Source: CAWEDP01 sp963807925
Lineage (GTDB): Bacteria > Acidobacteriota > Vicinamibacteria > Vicinamibacterales > CAVVIG01
Assembly: GCA_963807925.1 (NCBI GenBank)
Contig: CAWEDP010000001.1
Coordinates: 496,001 to 560,000 of the forward strand
Reading direction: 5' to 3'
Length of the DNA stretch: 64,000 bases
Shown here: in pieces, positions 54,397-62,924 of the stretch
Layout of the letters: each line of letters starts with the position of its first letter
Numbering within the stretch: the stretch's first letter is position 1
Translations under genes and position numbers: made by a program
Notes under the pieces: generated by a model
Seen by the model: the letters and a program-made list of their open reading frames with translations, nothing else
Told to the model about the DNA's origin: nothing
The model's database searches: none

Positions 54397-54503
54397 ATGG
54401 GGCGCTATTATGACCGCCCCGGAGCCAGGATTCGGCGGCATCCCGCTTCAGCCGGAGCGGGAACTGCGGTAGTCTCCGGTTGCGCGGAACGCGAGGTCAG
54501 CCG

Positions 54504-55268
54504 ATGTTTCTCCAATTGCTGCTCGCCCTCATGGCGATCCGTGCCGTGGCGGCGCCGGATCTGGCGCCGACCGGCACGCTGCGGGCGGCGTTTCTTGCGA
54601 CCAACCCGGTGCAGGGCCGGATCGATCCGCGAACCGGCGCCGTCACGGGCCCCGTCGCGGATCTGGTGCGGGAGATCGCGCGACGGCTCCAGGTGCCGTT
54701 CGCGATCGTGGCGGTGCCGGACGCGGCCGCCGTGATCGAGAGCGTGAAGACGCAGAGGGCCGACATCGGGTTTCTGGCCTACGAAACGGCGCGCGCCGCG
54801 CAGGTGGATTTTTCCGATCCGTACGCGTCGATGGCGAGCGCGTATGCCGTCAGGTCCGATTCGCCGATCGAACGCTCGGCGGATGTCGACCGCGCCGGCA
54901 TCCAGGTCGGCGCGGTCAAGGGACAGAGTCAGCAGATCTACGCGAGCCGCGAGCTCAAACAGGCGCGGGTGGTGGTGATGACCGAGATGCCGCCGAACGA
55001 CGTCCTGGCGCGCATGCTCCTGGACGGCCGGCTCACCGCCTTTGCCGCGAACCGCCAGCGCATGGAGGAGCTCGCACGCGGCGCACCGGGCGTGCGCGTG
55101 CTCCCCGACAATTTCATGATCGTCGGCCAGGCCGTTGTCGTCGAGAAAGGGCACCCGGCGCGAATCGAGGCGTTGAACCGCGTGCTGGGCGAGCTGCGAG
55201 CCTCCGGGTTCGTGAAGGCGTCGCTCGATCGGGCAAACCTCGCGGGCGTTGAAGTCGCGTCCAGATGA
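54504..55268 (+). CDS. Family 3 solute-binding protein
   Basis: The ATG at 54504 gives a signal peptide MFLQLLLALMAIRAVAA and about 254 residues. Two lobes are seen: PTGTLRAAFLATNPVQGRID then GPVADLVREIARRLQVPF, and VGAVKGQSQQIYASRELKQ. The typical family 3 motif DIGFLAYETARAAQVDFSDP is present. It should bind a polar amino acid or similar. No ABC permease or ATPase for import is next to it; the neighbouring ABC genes are of exporter type. Confidence 0.82.
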   Translation: MFLQLLLALMAIRAVAAPDLAPTGTLRAAFLATNPVQGRIDPRTGAVTGPVADLVREIARRLQVPFAIVAVPDAAAVIESVKTQRADIGFLAYETARAAQVDFSDPYASMASAYAVRSDSPIERSADVDRAGIQVGAVKGQSQQIYASRELKQARVVVMTEMPPNDVLARMLLDGRLTAFAANRQRMEELARGAPGVRVLPDNFMIVGQAVVVEKGHPARIEALNRVLGELRASGFVKASLDRANLAGVEVASR

Positions 55269-55277
55269 CCCTGCCTG

Positions 55278-56120
55278 CTATTTGCCGACCATGTGGGCCG
55301 TGGATCGCTCGTTCTCCCCGCAGATGAATTCGATCATCTCGTTGTCCACGACGAGCTTCTGATTCACCCTCACGGTGAACGGTTCGGTGTACGCCTTCGG
55401 ATCGTCGATCGTGACGTCGATGCGCAGCGTCCCGACGTTCAGTCGCTCGAACCTCTCGGTCAGCTTCGCGGCGTCGGTCAGCGGGCTGCCCCAGATGTCG
55501 AGCCATCCGCCGTCCCTGAATCCCGTTGTCTCGACGACGAGCGTGTCGCCCTCCCACTTGCCGACCGAGTAGCCGTACCACCACGGCTGCGGATCGTTGG
55601 TCGGGAGCGGGCGGCCGTCGGTGAAGATCTGCCGAATGCCGGCGTTGCCTTCGTACAGGATGACGAGCAGGTCGGGCGTCTGAATCATTTTTCGCGGCTG
55701 CGGGTGCTCGTGAAACTGCATGAGCCCCATCGGCAGGCAATGCGCGTCCGGGTTGTCCTTGCTGTTCTGTTCCTTCCGCTGCTTCAGCACCTCGGCCGCC
55801 CACGGCCGCAGCGGCAGGCCATCCTTGAACCCCTGGCCGATGTTCATGAAGCTGGAGGGAGGCGGATCGCCGGGCGGCGACGCCAGCGGCGGCGAAATCC
55901 TGCCGTTGTAGAACCAGACGTTCTCCCAGATGCCGGTCAGATCGGGCTTGCCCTCGCGCGTGCGCGGGGCGGGCGCATCGAAGTCGGGCTTGCCATCGGA
56001 GGTTCGGGGCACGCCGCGCGTCGCAAACGACGGCCACTGCGCATGGAGCGTCATCGCGCCCGAGAGCGCCAGCAGGGCGAGTACCGACGCCGCATGTCGG
56101 AATCGGACGGACTCTCTCAT
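55278..56120 (-). CDS. Secreted protein of unknown function
   Basis: The 280-residue protein has a signal peptide (residues 1-27, ending LHAQWP). The mature part reads PDLTGIWENVWFYNG, HCLPMGLMQFHEHPQ, GIRQIFTDGRPLPTNDPQPW, WYGYSVGKWEGDTLVVETTG, and FTVRVNQKLVVDNEMIEFIC. This beta-rich pattern recurs in many acidobacterial secreted proteins, often in numerous paralogs. No enzyme motif is visible. Confidence 0.7.
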   Translation of the reverse strand: MRESVRFRHAASVLALLALSGAMTLHAQWPSFATRGVPRTSDGKPDFDAPAPRTREGKPDLTGIWENVWFYNGRISPPLASPPGDPPPSSFMNIGQGFKDGLPLRPWAAEVLKQRKEQNSKDNPDAHCLPMGLMQFHEHPQPRKMIQTPDLLVILYEGNAGIRQIFTDGRPLPTNDPQPWWYGYSVGKWEGDTLVVETTGFRDGGWLDIWGSPLTDAAKLTERFERLNVGTLRIDVTIDDPKAYTEPFTVRVNQKLVVDNEMIEFICGENERSTAHMVGK

Positions 56121-56194
56121 GCGCGAATCTTAGCCGAAAGCGTTCCGTCCCCGGCTCTTCGAGCGCGGACGGTCCCGACGGCCCGTCCCCGGCG

Positions 56195-56479
56195 TCAGAC
56201 GCTCGGAGCGAAGATCGCGTGCGCTTCCGCGAACTCCACGTGCGGCTGTCCCACGATCCCGGCGCGAGCGACGCCGGGCGTCAACCGGGCGTTGACGAAC
56301 GTCTCGAAGTGCTGACGCGACTCCCAGAGGTCGATCACCCGGAGTCCGTCGCCGTCGAACCAGGCGACGTGAAACTTCGCGCCTGCCGGTATCTGCCCTT
56401 CCCAGTTGACATCCTTGCGTACCTGATCGTATTGCGCACGGGTGACACCGGGCCACTGCATGATCATCACGGTTGCCAT
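56195..56479 (-). CDS. Small ABM-like (dimeric ferredoxin-fold) protein
   Basis: From the ATG at 56479 (MATVMIMQWPGVTRAQYDQV) the product has 94 residues. The beta-alpha-beta pattern, with HVAWFDGDGLRVIDLWESRQ and HFETFVNARLTPGVA, matches antibiotic-biosynthesis-monooxygenase-like dimers. The catalytic residues of the family are not conserved in a recognisable form, so the activity is open. An upstream ATG at 56533 is less likely: AGGAGGATCG lies at the 56479 start. Confidence 0.6.
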   Translation of the reverse strand: MATVMIMQWPGVTRAQYDQVRKDVNWEGQIPAGAKFHVAWFDGDGLRVIDLWESRQHFETFVNARLTPGVARAGIVGQPHVEFAEAHAIFAPSV

Positions 56480-56626
56480 GCGATCCTCCTGCTGCGCGCC
56501 AATCAGGTGAGGAGTGTATCCGGCACACGGCATTAGCTGGTAGCCGAAAACTTGGCGTAGACTTTGGCAATCTTCATGGCGGGGCCGTCGTCGCGAATTC
56601 TCGCTGATCCTTCAGGCTGATGACCG

Positions 56627-59455
56627 ATGGCCGAGCTTCCTGAAGAACTGCTCGCGGCGGCTCTCGGTTTCGCGGCCGCGCGGCTCGACGCGCTCGACGC
56701 GCTCGCCTCGTCCGATGCGCTCGCCGACGCTTTCGGGATTCCCCGTGCCGCCGCGGCCTCTGCCGCCGTCACCGCTCGCCTCACCGACGCCCGAAGCGAA
56801 ATCGGTCGCGCGCAGTCGTCCCTGGGAGTGCCCGACGCTGCCGGCGCCGCGACGCATCTCTCCGCGGCCTTGAACGATGCCGATGCGGCCCTCGCCGCCG
56901 TCGCGTGGCCGGGCGCGAACCCGGGACTCTCCGCCCTGGTGAACCTGATACGAAGCCAGGCAGTGACGTCGACCGGCCTGGTGCATCAGATCGGGCTGAA
57001 CGCATTGCCCGGGACTCCTGCCGGCATCGCGGTAGAGGACGGGGCGCTCGTCTATCGGCTCGAGCGCAATACGTCCGTTACGCTGTCGGCCGGCGTCGCG
57101 CAACTGACGCTGCCCTCCACGATCTTGACGGCTCGCCTGCGGCTGACGAATGCTGCACTGCCGCTGCTGAGCGTCACGCTCGAGATCGACCAGGCAGGCG
57201 CGACCGTCGTGGACGACGTGGTGCGGGCGCTTCTCGGGGGCGGCGGCTCGGTCGAGGCCACGCTCGTCGTCGGCGTGGACACCGACCACGGCCTCACGGT
57301 GGGCGGCGGCGCTTCGACGCGCGTGACGCTTCCGGCGTCGGCTAAAGCAGGCGCGTTGGACGTCCGCGAGCTCTCGCTCGAGGTTCCCGAGACACCCCCG
57401 GGGGCGATTGACGTCGGGGCCACCGTCAGCGCGCGGCTCGGTCCGATGACGATCCTCGTCACCGGTGCCGGCGTCCGACTGACGATCGACGCGGGCGCAG
57501 TCGCAAGCGGTCCGTCGCCGATGGCCATCAGCGTCAAGCCGCCCGACGGCATGGCCCTGTCGCTCTCGACGGCCCTTCTGACCGGCGGCGGATTCCTGGA
57601 GCAGCAGGGCAGTACCTTCGGCGGCGCGCTCGACCTCACACTCGGTCCGGTCGAGGTCAAGGCAGTCGGTCTCCTGACGATCGGCGGTGACACCGGCTTC
57701 GCGCTCGTCATCGTGATGTCGGTGGAGTTCCTGCCGGCGATCGACCTCTCGTTCGGGTTCACGTTGAACGCGGTCGGCGGTCTGGTCGGCATCCAGCACG
57801 CCCTCGCCGTCGACGCGCTCGGCGACGCGTTTCTCTCGCACGCCCTCGACTACCTGCTGTTTCCGGCCGATCCGGTCGCGGCGGCTCCCGCCATCCTGAA
57901 CACGCTGCAGACCGTGTTCCCGCTCCAGAAGAATGGATTCGTGATCGGGCCGATGGTGAAGATCGGCTGGGGACGGCCGGTCAGCTTCGCGACGGCGACT
58001 CTGGGCGTCGTGCTGTCGCTGCCCGATCCGACCGTCGTCATTCTCGGCCAGCTGCGCATCGCCGTGCCGGCGCCCGAATTGCCGATCGTCAGCCTGAAGG
58101 CGGACGTGCTCGGCGAATTTTCGAGCGACATGGTGCTGGTCCTGGTCTCGCTGGTCGATTCGTTGATTGCCGGCTATGCCGTCAGCGGCGATTTCGGCGT
58201 TCTCCTCCGGTTCGGCAGCTCGCCCGAGGTCGCCTTCTCCGCCGGCGGTTTCCACCCGCGCTTCCAGCCACCGTCCGAGCTGGCCAGGTTGCGGCGTGTC
58301 ACGGTGGACATGTCGCCTCCCTCGGTGCTGACGATGCGCGCGGAGGCGTACCTGGCCTTGACGACCAACACGTTCCAGCTCGGCACCCACATCGAGCTCG
58401 GAGCCGACCTCGGGCCGATCGGCGTGCACGGGTTCGTGGACTTCGACGCCCTGGTGCATTTTCAGCCGCGGTTCACGTTCGACGTGGATCTCGGGGCCGG
58501 CGTCGCCGTCGAGTTCGCCGGCGACACGATCGCCGGCGTCACGCTCCATTTGCATCTGGAGGGTCCGGCGCCCTGGCTGGCGCACGGCACCGGCACCTTC
58601 ACCTTCATCATCGACAAGGACTTCGAGGTTGGACCGCTGCAATGGGGCGACGCCACCAATCCGCCGCCCGCGCCCGTCCACCCGCGCGATCTGGTGGCGG
58701 CGGCTCTCGGCGATCCGGCCGCCTGGCAGACGGCGCTGCCGTCCAACAGCGATCATCTGGCCCACCTCCGGGCGGATCCCGCTTCACCGCCGTTGCTCGT
58801 ACATCCGCTCGGCCTTTTCGAAGTGCGCCAGCACGTCGTGCCGCTCGAAACGGTCATCGCCCGTGTGGGCGCGAGCCCCGCGCCCGACGACGAGACCTAT
58901 GTCCACCTCGGCCTGCCCCAGGTGAATCGGGTCGATGTGGGGGCCGTCTCCGAGGTGACCGATCTCTTCTCCGCCGGACAATTTCTCGATCTGACCGACG
59001 ACCAACGGCTGTCGCATCCGTCATTCGAACAGATGCAGGCAGGCGTCCGGATCGACCCTGCGGCCGACGCCGGTTTCGACCTCGCCCGGGCGCGCCAGAG
59101 CGATCTGGCGTATGAAACGTTTGTCCCCGACGACGCCGGACTTGCCGGAAGACGCCTCCGCGAGGCGGCGGTGAAGTTCCTGGGACGGGCGCAGGGCATC
59201 ACGCTGGCGGCCGGTGCGGCCGGCCGGACACCTCTGCGTGCGAAGGCGCGATACGACCTGCCGCCGGCGCCCATCACGCTGGCGGATCCCGCCCGGGCAG
59301 TGATTCGCGGCAAGAGCGATCTCGCGGTCAACGCCGCCGCGTCCGCGGCGGCGCTCACCTACACTCACGCGGCGACGGCGCTGGCCGACGCGGTGGCCGC
59401 GCACCCCGATCTCGGCGGCCTGTTGCAGCTGGTTCGCGTGGGAGTGGCGGCGTGA
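56627..59455 (+). CDS. Large DUF6603-like beta-rich protein, first gene of an uncharacterised operon
   Basis: The 942-residue protein has no signal peptide. Residues 1-130 are helical, then a long strand-rich stretch. Residues 365-585 match DUF6603 in pattern: SFGFTLNAVGGLVGIQHALA, then FPADPVAAAPAILNTLQTVF, GPMVKIGWGRPVSFATATLG, VVILGQLRIAVPAPELPIV and EVAFSAGGFHPRFQPPSELA. The last 200 residues hold PLLVHPLGLFEVRQHVVPLE and a helical end. No catalytic triad or metal site is seen. The stop overlaps the next start by GTGA. The role is unknown; its size and repetitive strands suggest a structural part. Confidence 0.8.
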   Translation: MAELPEELLAAALGFAAARLDALDALASSDALADAFGIPRAAAASAAVTARLTDARSEIGRAQSSLGVPDAAGAATHLSAALNDADAALAAVAWPGANPGLSALVNLIRSQAVTSTGLVHQIGLNALPGTPAGIAVEDGALVYRLERNTSVTLSAGVAQLTLPSTILTARLRLTNAALPLLSVTLEIDQAGATVVDDVVRALLGGGGSVEATLVVGVDTDHGLTVGGGASTRVTLPASAKAGALDVRELSLEVPETPPGAIDVGATVSARLGPMTILVTGAGVRLTIDAGAVASGPSPMAISVKPPDGMALSLSTALLTGGGFLEQQGSTFGGALDLTLGPVEVKAVGLLTIGGDTGFALVIVMSVEFLPAIDLSFGFTLNAVGGLVGIQHALAVDALGDAFLSHALDYLLFPADPVAAAPAILNTLQTVFPLQKNGFVIGPMVKIGWGRPVSFATATLGVVLSLPDPTVVILGQLRIAVPAPELPIVSLKADVLGEFSSDMVLVLVSLVDSLIAGYAVSGDFGVLLRFGSSPEVAFSAGGFHPRFQPPSELARLRRVTVDMSPPSVLTMRAEAYLALTTNTFQLGTHIELGADLGPIGVHGFVDFDALVHFQPRFTFDVDLGAGVAVEFAGDTIAGVTLHLHLEGPAPWLAHGTGTFTFIIDKDFEVGPLQWGDATNPPPAPVHPRDLVAAALGDPAAWQTALPSNSDHLAHLRADPASPPLLVHPLGLFEVRQHVVPLETVIARVGASPAPDDETYVHLGLPQVNRVDVGAVSEVTDLFSAGQFLDLTDDQRLSHPSFEQMQAGVRIDPAADAGFDLARARQSDLAYETFVPDDAGLAGRRLREAAVKFLGRAQGITLAAGAAGRTPLRAKARYDLPPAPITLADPARAVIRGKSDLAVNAAASAAALTYTHAATALADAVAAHPDLGGLLQLVRVGVAA

Positions 59456-62400
59456 GCCGGGGGTCGATCCGCGACCTGTCGCAGTTTGTCGAGACCGACG
59501 CGTTCGTCAGGTTCTCGAAGCCGCTCGCGCCCGAGCAACTGGTTCTCGCGAGCTACACGTTCCTGCCGTACGTGCGGTCGGGAATCGCCGCGACTCTCAC
59601 CGTTCCGTTCAGCTTCGCGGCGCCCGTGCGGGCGACGGTCGACGTCACCGTGCCGGTCGTCGCGGACAACGGGACAGTCGTCGCCGGTCCGGTGGCGGTG
59701 ACCGTGAGGGGTCCGGGCGACGTCACCGGCATCGACGCCGCGCAGGTGATTCGCACCTGGCCGCTCGACGGACACGCCAACGTGGAGACCGAGGATCTCG
59801 TCCAGGTCGAGTTCGACCGGCCGGACTTTCCGTGGATGTTCACGCCGACGGCGCCTGACGGACAAGGACGGCTGGTGCCGTGGGTCACGCTGATCGTCGC
59901 GGCGCGCGGCTCGTACGCGATCGAGCATCCGCCGGGCGGCGCTCCGCTGATTACCGTCACTCGCGACCAGCTCCAGCCGCTCGACGACGCGTGGGCCTGG
60001 GCGCACGCGCAAGCGATGGGCGCGACCAATCCGGCCGATCCCAACTCGCGCGCATCGGTCGCCGCGCGGCTGTCGGACGTGAATCCGACGGTCAACCTCG
60101 CGCGGCTCGTCTGTCCGCGTCATCTCGATCCCGACACCGAATACATCGCCTGCATCGTGCCGACCTTTCAGGCGGGCGTCGAGGCGGCGATTGCCGGCCG
60201 CGTGGAGACGACGAGGCTTGCACCGGCGTGGACCGCCGGCGGGCAGGCGGGTGCGCCGCTCGTCCTGCCGGTGTACTACTCGTTCACCTTTGCGACCGGT
60301 GCGGCCGGGGACTTCGAGTCGCTCGCCCGGCAACTGCAATCGATTCCGGCGCCGCCCAATATCGGCCGTCGGCGCGTCGACACGTCGAATCCGGGCAATG
60401 GCATCGACCCGGTTCCCGAGGGCCAGTCAGGGCGCGAGCAGATTGTCGAAGGGCCGGTGGTCTCGCCCGCGGATCCGGCGGAGCAGGACGGCTGGCCGCT
60501 GCCGGCCGATCAGGAATGGCCGGCCGCGACGACCGAGGCGCTGCGCGAGCAATTGAACGCGGCCGACCTCGACATGCTCGCACCAGAGGCGGACGCGCCG
60601 GCCGAGCCGACGGTGGCGCCGCCGCTCTACGGTGGAGCGGCCATCGCCAGGACGCGCGTCGAGGACGGGTCACCACGATGGTTTCACGACCTGAACCTGG
60701 AGCCGAAGCACCGGATCGTGGCGGGACTCGGGTCCTCGCGTCATCCAGATGGATCAGGAAGCGTTGATGGCGTCGGCGTGGAACCAGGTGACCGGCGTGG
60801 AAGCGGCGAACCGGGCGCTGCGCCTGGCGCAGTTCGCGCGCTACGTCAGCGCGTCGCTTCATCGGCGGCACCTGGCAGTGTTGGGCGCAGGCGCGCAACT
60901 GGCCGTGACCGAGCGGGTCCACGCCCGCCTGCTCGATGGCGTGAACACGACAGTCTACGCGCGTATCGAGCGGAGCTCGCTGCCTCGAACCGTCGCGTCC
61001 GCCGCGTTTCGCCGGCTGACGCGGGCGCGCGGACCGGTCGCGCGCTTCGCGGCGCCGGCAGTCGTCGATCGCGCGGCGGCGGTGAACCTGCTGATCGCCG
61101 CCGATGCCGGCCTGACCCGCGACTGGGTGCGCACCTACGTCAATCCCGACGGCGTGACGTCCATCTCCCCGATCGCGCGCGCGATGGTCACCGACGCGGT
61201 CGCGATCGCCGTCTTCGGGGCGGGCGTATCGAAAGACGGAGCGCTGGCGGCACACGACGCCGACCTCTCGACGCGCACCGCCTTTCCCGACGCCCTGACT
61301 CCGGAGGCGATCCGGGCCCTGGCGCTACCGAGCGAGGGATTCCTCGGGTCGTCGTTCGCCGCCGACATCCTGAACATGCTCCTTGCTTCCATGCCTTCGA
61401 CCGAGGAGATCGCGGCCGGCCGCGCGGCCGCGATCCTCGCCGCGGGCCACGCGTTGCTCCTCGGCCAGGTCGTGGCGGCGTCGGGTGGGCGCATCGAAGG
61501 CTGGACCATTGACAAAGCGCAAGCGGTTCGCCTCGGGCTGGCGCACCAGGACATCGGGGCCGACCAGACGGGCGGCACGACGACGGATGCCACCACGAGC
61601 GGCGCCACCACGATCGACAGCACTACGATCGACACCACGACCCCCACCACGACGAGCGGCGGCAGCCTGCCGGCGCCCGGCGAAGTGCCGCCGCCGGCGC
61701 TCGGCGTGATGAAGCCGGGCAGGCCGCTCGCCATGGTCACCAGCTCCGCTCTGGCGACGTTCGCCACGACGTTGGTGGCGGCGGCAGCCCGTTATCAGAT
61801 TCAGCCCGCCGAGTTGTCGCTCGAGCAGGACGCCGGTGCCATGCTGGCCCGGCTCGTTCGGGCGGCTCCGTCCGTATCCGGCGCGTCCATTGCCAGCGCG
61901 ATGCTGGCGCTGTCCGATCGGCTCGTCCGCGCCGAAGGTCCGACCGACATCGCGCGCGACAGAGTGCACGTGCCGGCGCTCGCGCTTGTCGCGAAGCTCG
62001 ATCCTGCCGTCACCGTCACGGCGCGCATCAGGGGACGCCTCGGCGCGCTGCCCGCCTGGCTCCGGCCGGACTGGTTCGACAACCTGCGCGTCGATCCCGT
62101 CATGGTCGGGCCGACCTTCCCGTTCCCCATGTGTCAGGCGCTCTACCGCTACGACCAGCAATGGATGATTCCGGGCGTCGCCGAGATCGCACGGACGGAG
62201 ATGCTGACGCTGCTCAGGACGAACAGCGAGTTCGTCGAAGCGTTCCTCATCGGCCTCAATCACGAGATGGGCCGCGAGCTGCTCTGGCGCGGCTATCCGA
62301 CCGACGCGCGCGGCACGTACTTCAAGTCGTTCTGGACCGGAAGCGACGAGCTGACCGAACCGGTGCATCGTTTCCTCGACGTGCCGCTCGGCCAGCACAT

Positions 62401-62920
62401 ACGGCCGACTCTCGACAACCGGATCGTGATGCTCGTTCGCGGCGAGTTGGTGCATCGCTATCCGGGCGTGATCGGGCACGCCGTGCGACAAGCGGCAACG
62501 GACGGAGCCACCGGCCTGCCGCTCTTCGAGGCGGGCGACGGCGCGACGGTGCTGTTCCGGGTGCATCTCCCGCCCAATATCCTGCTCGTCGCGTTCGACC
62601 TGCAGCCGGACGCCATCAAGAACGAAGACCCGAACACTCCCTGGTGGTTTCTCCTCGCGGAGAATCCGACCGAGCCTCGCTTCGGACTCGACGACGTCGC
62701 GGCGGCGGGCGGCGATGCGCGCGACAACCTGACGTGGGGACAGCTGCTCGCGGGACTTCCGCCCGGCCAGCAGCGATTCCTGCGCGCAGCGACGCCGAAC
62801 CTCGTCGTCGATGGGGTGAGATGGGGAAGCGACGCGGCTGCCGTCGCTCATCTGCTGTTCCAGCTGCCTGCGCGCGCGGCCTTTCTCGGCACGCGCATGC
62901 TCACGAGCGTCGGGGTCTAG
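59452..62920 (+). pseudogene. Large unnamed protein of the same operon, one frameshift
   Basis: The GTG at 59452 overlaps the DUF6603 gene. The frame from there ends its meaningful part at about 60733 and continues in another frame from the same point; deleting one C of the CC at 60734-60735 gives a continuous 1155-residue protein (…GLGSRVIQMDQEALMASAWN…). Segments include PDFPWMFTPTAPDGQGRLVP, LDDAWAWAHAQAMG, NPTVNLARLVCPRHLDPD and PVYYSFTFATGAAGDF in the first third; near the end FPMCQALYRYDQQWMIPGV, then FLIGLNHEMGRELLWRGYPT, DARGTYFKSFWTG. No signal peptide and no recognised catalytic motif. Unrecognised family. Confidence 0.75.
61571..61673 (+). repeat. Thr-rich low-complexity linker coding region
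   Basis: The segment encodes about 34 residues dominated by Thr, Ser, Asp and Gly, with units such as TTDATTSGATTIDSTTIDTT. It is built from degenerate ACGAC/ACCAC repeats. It lies near residue 707 of the 1155-residue protein, between its two recognisable halves, and acts as a flexible linker. Confidence 0.7.
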
Positions 62921-62924
62921 CCAC

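Noticed and set aside
56612..58765. 717-residue open frame antisense to the DUF6603 gene
   Set aside because: Its composition is that of a shadow frame, and the plus-strand protein has coherent domain patterns and coupling.
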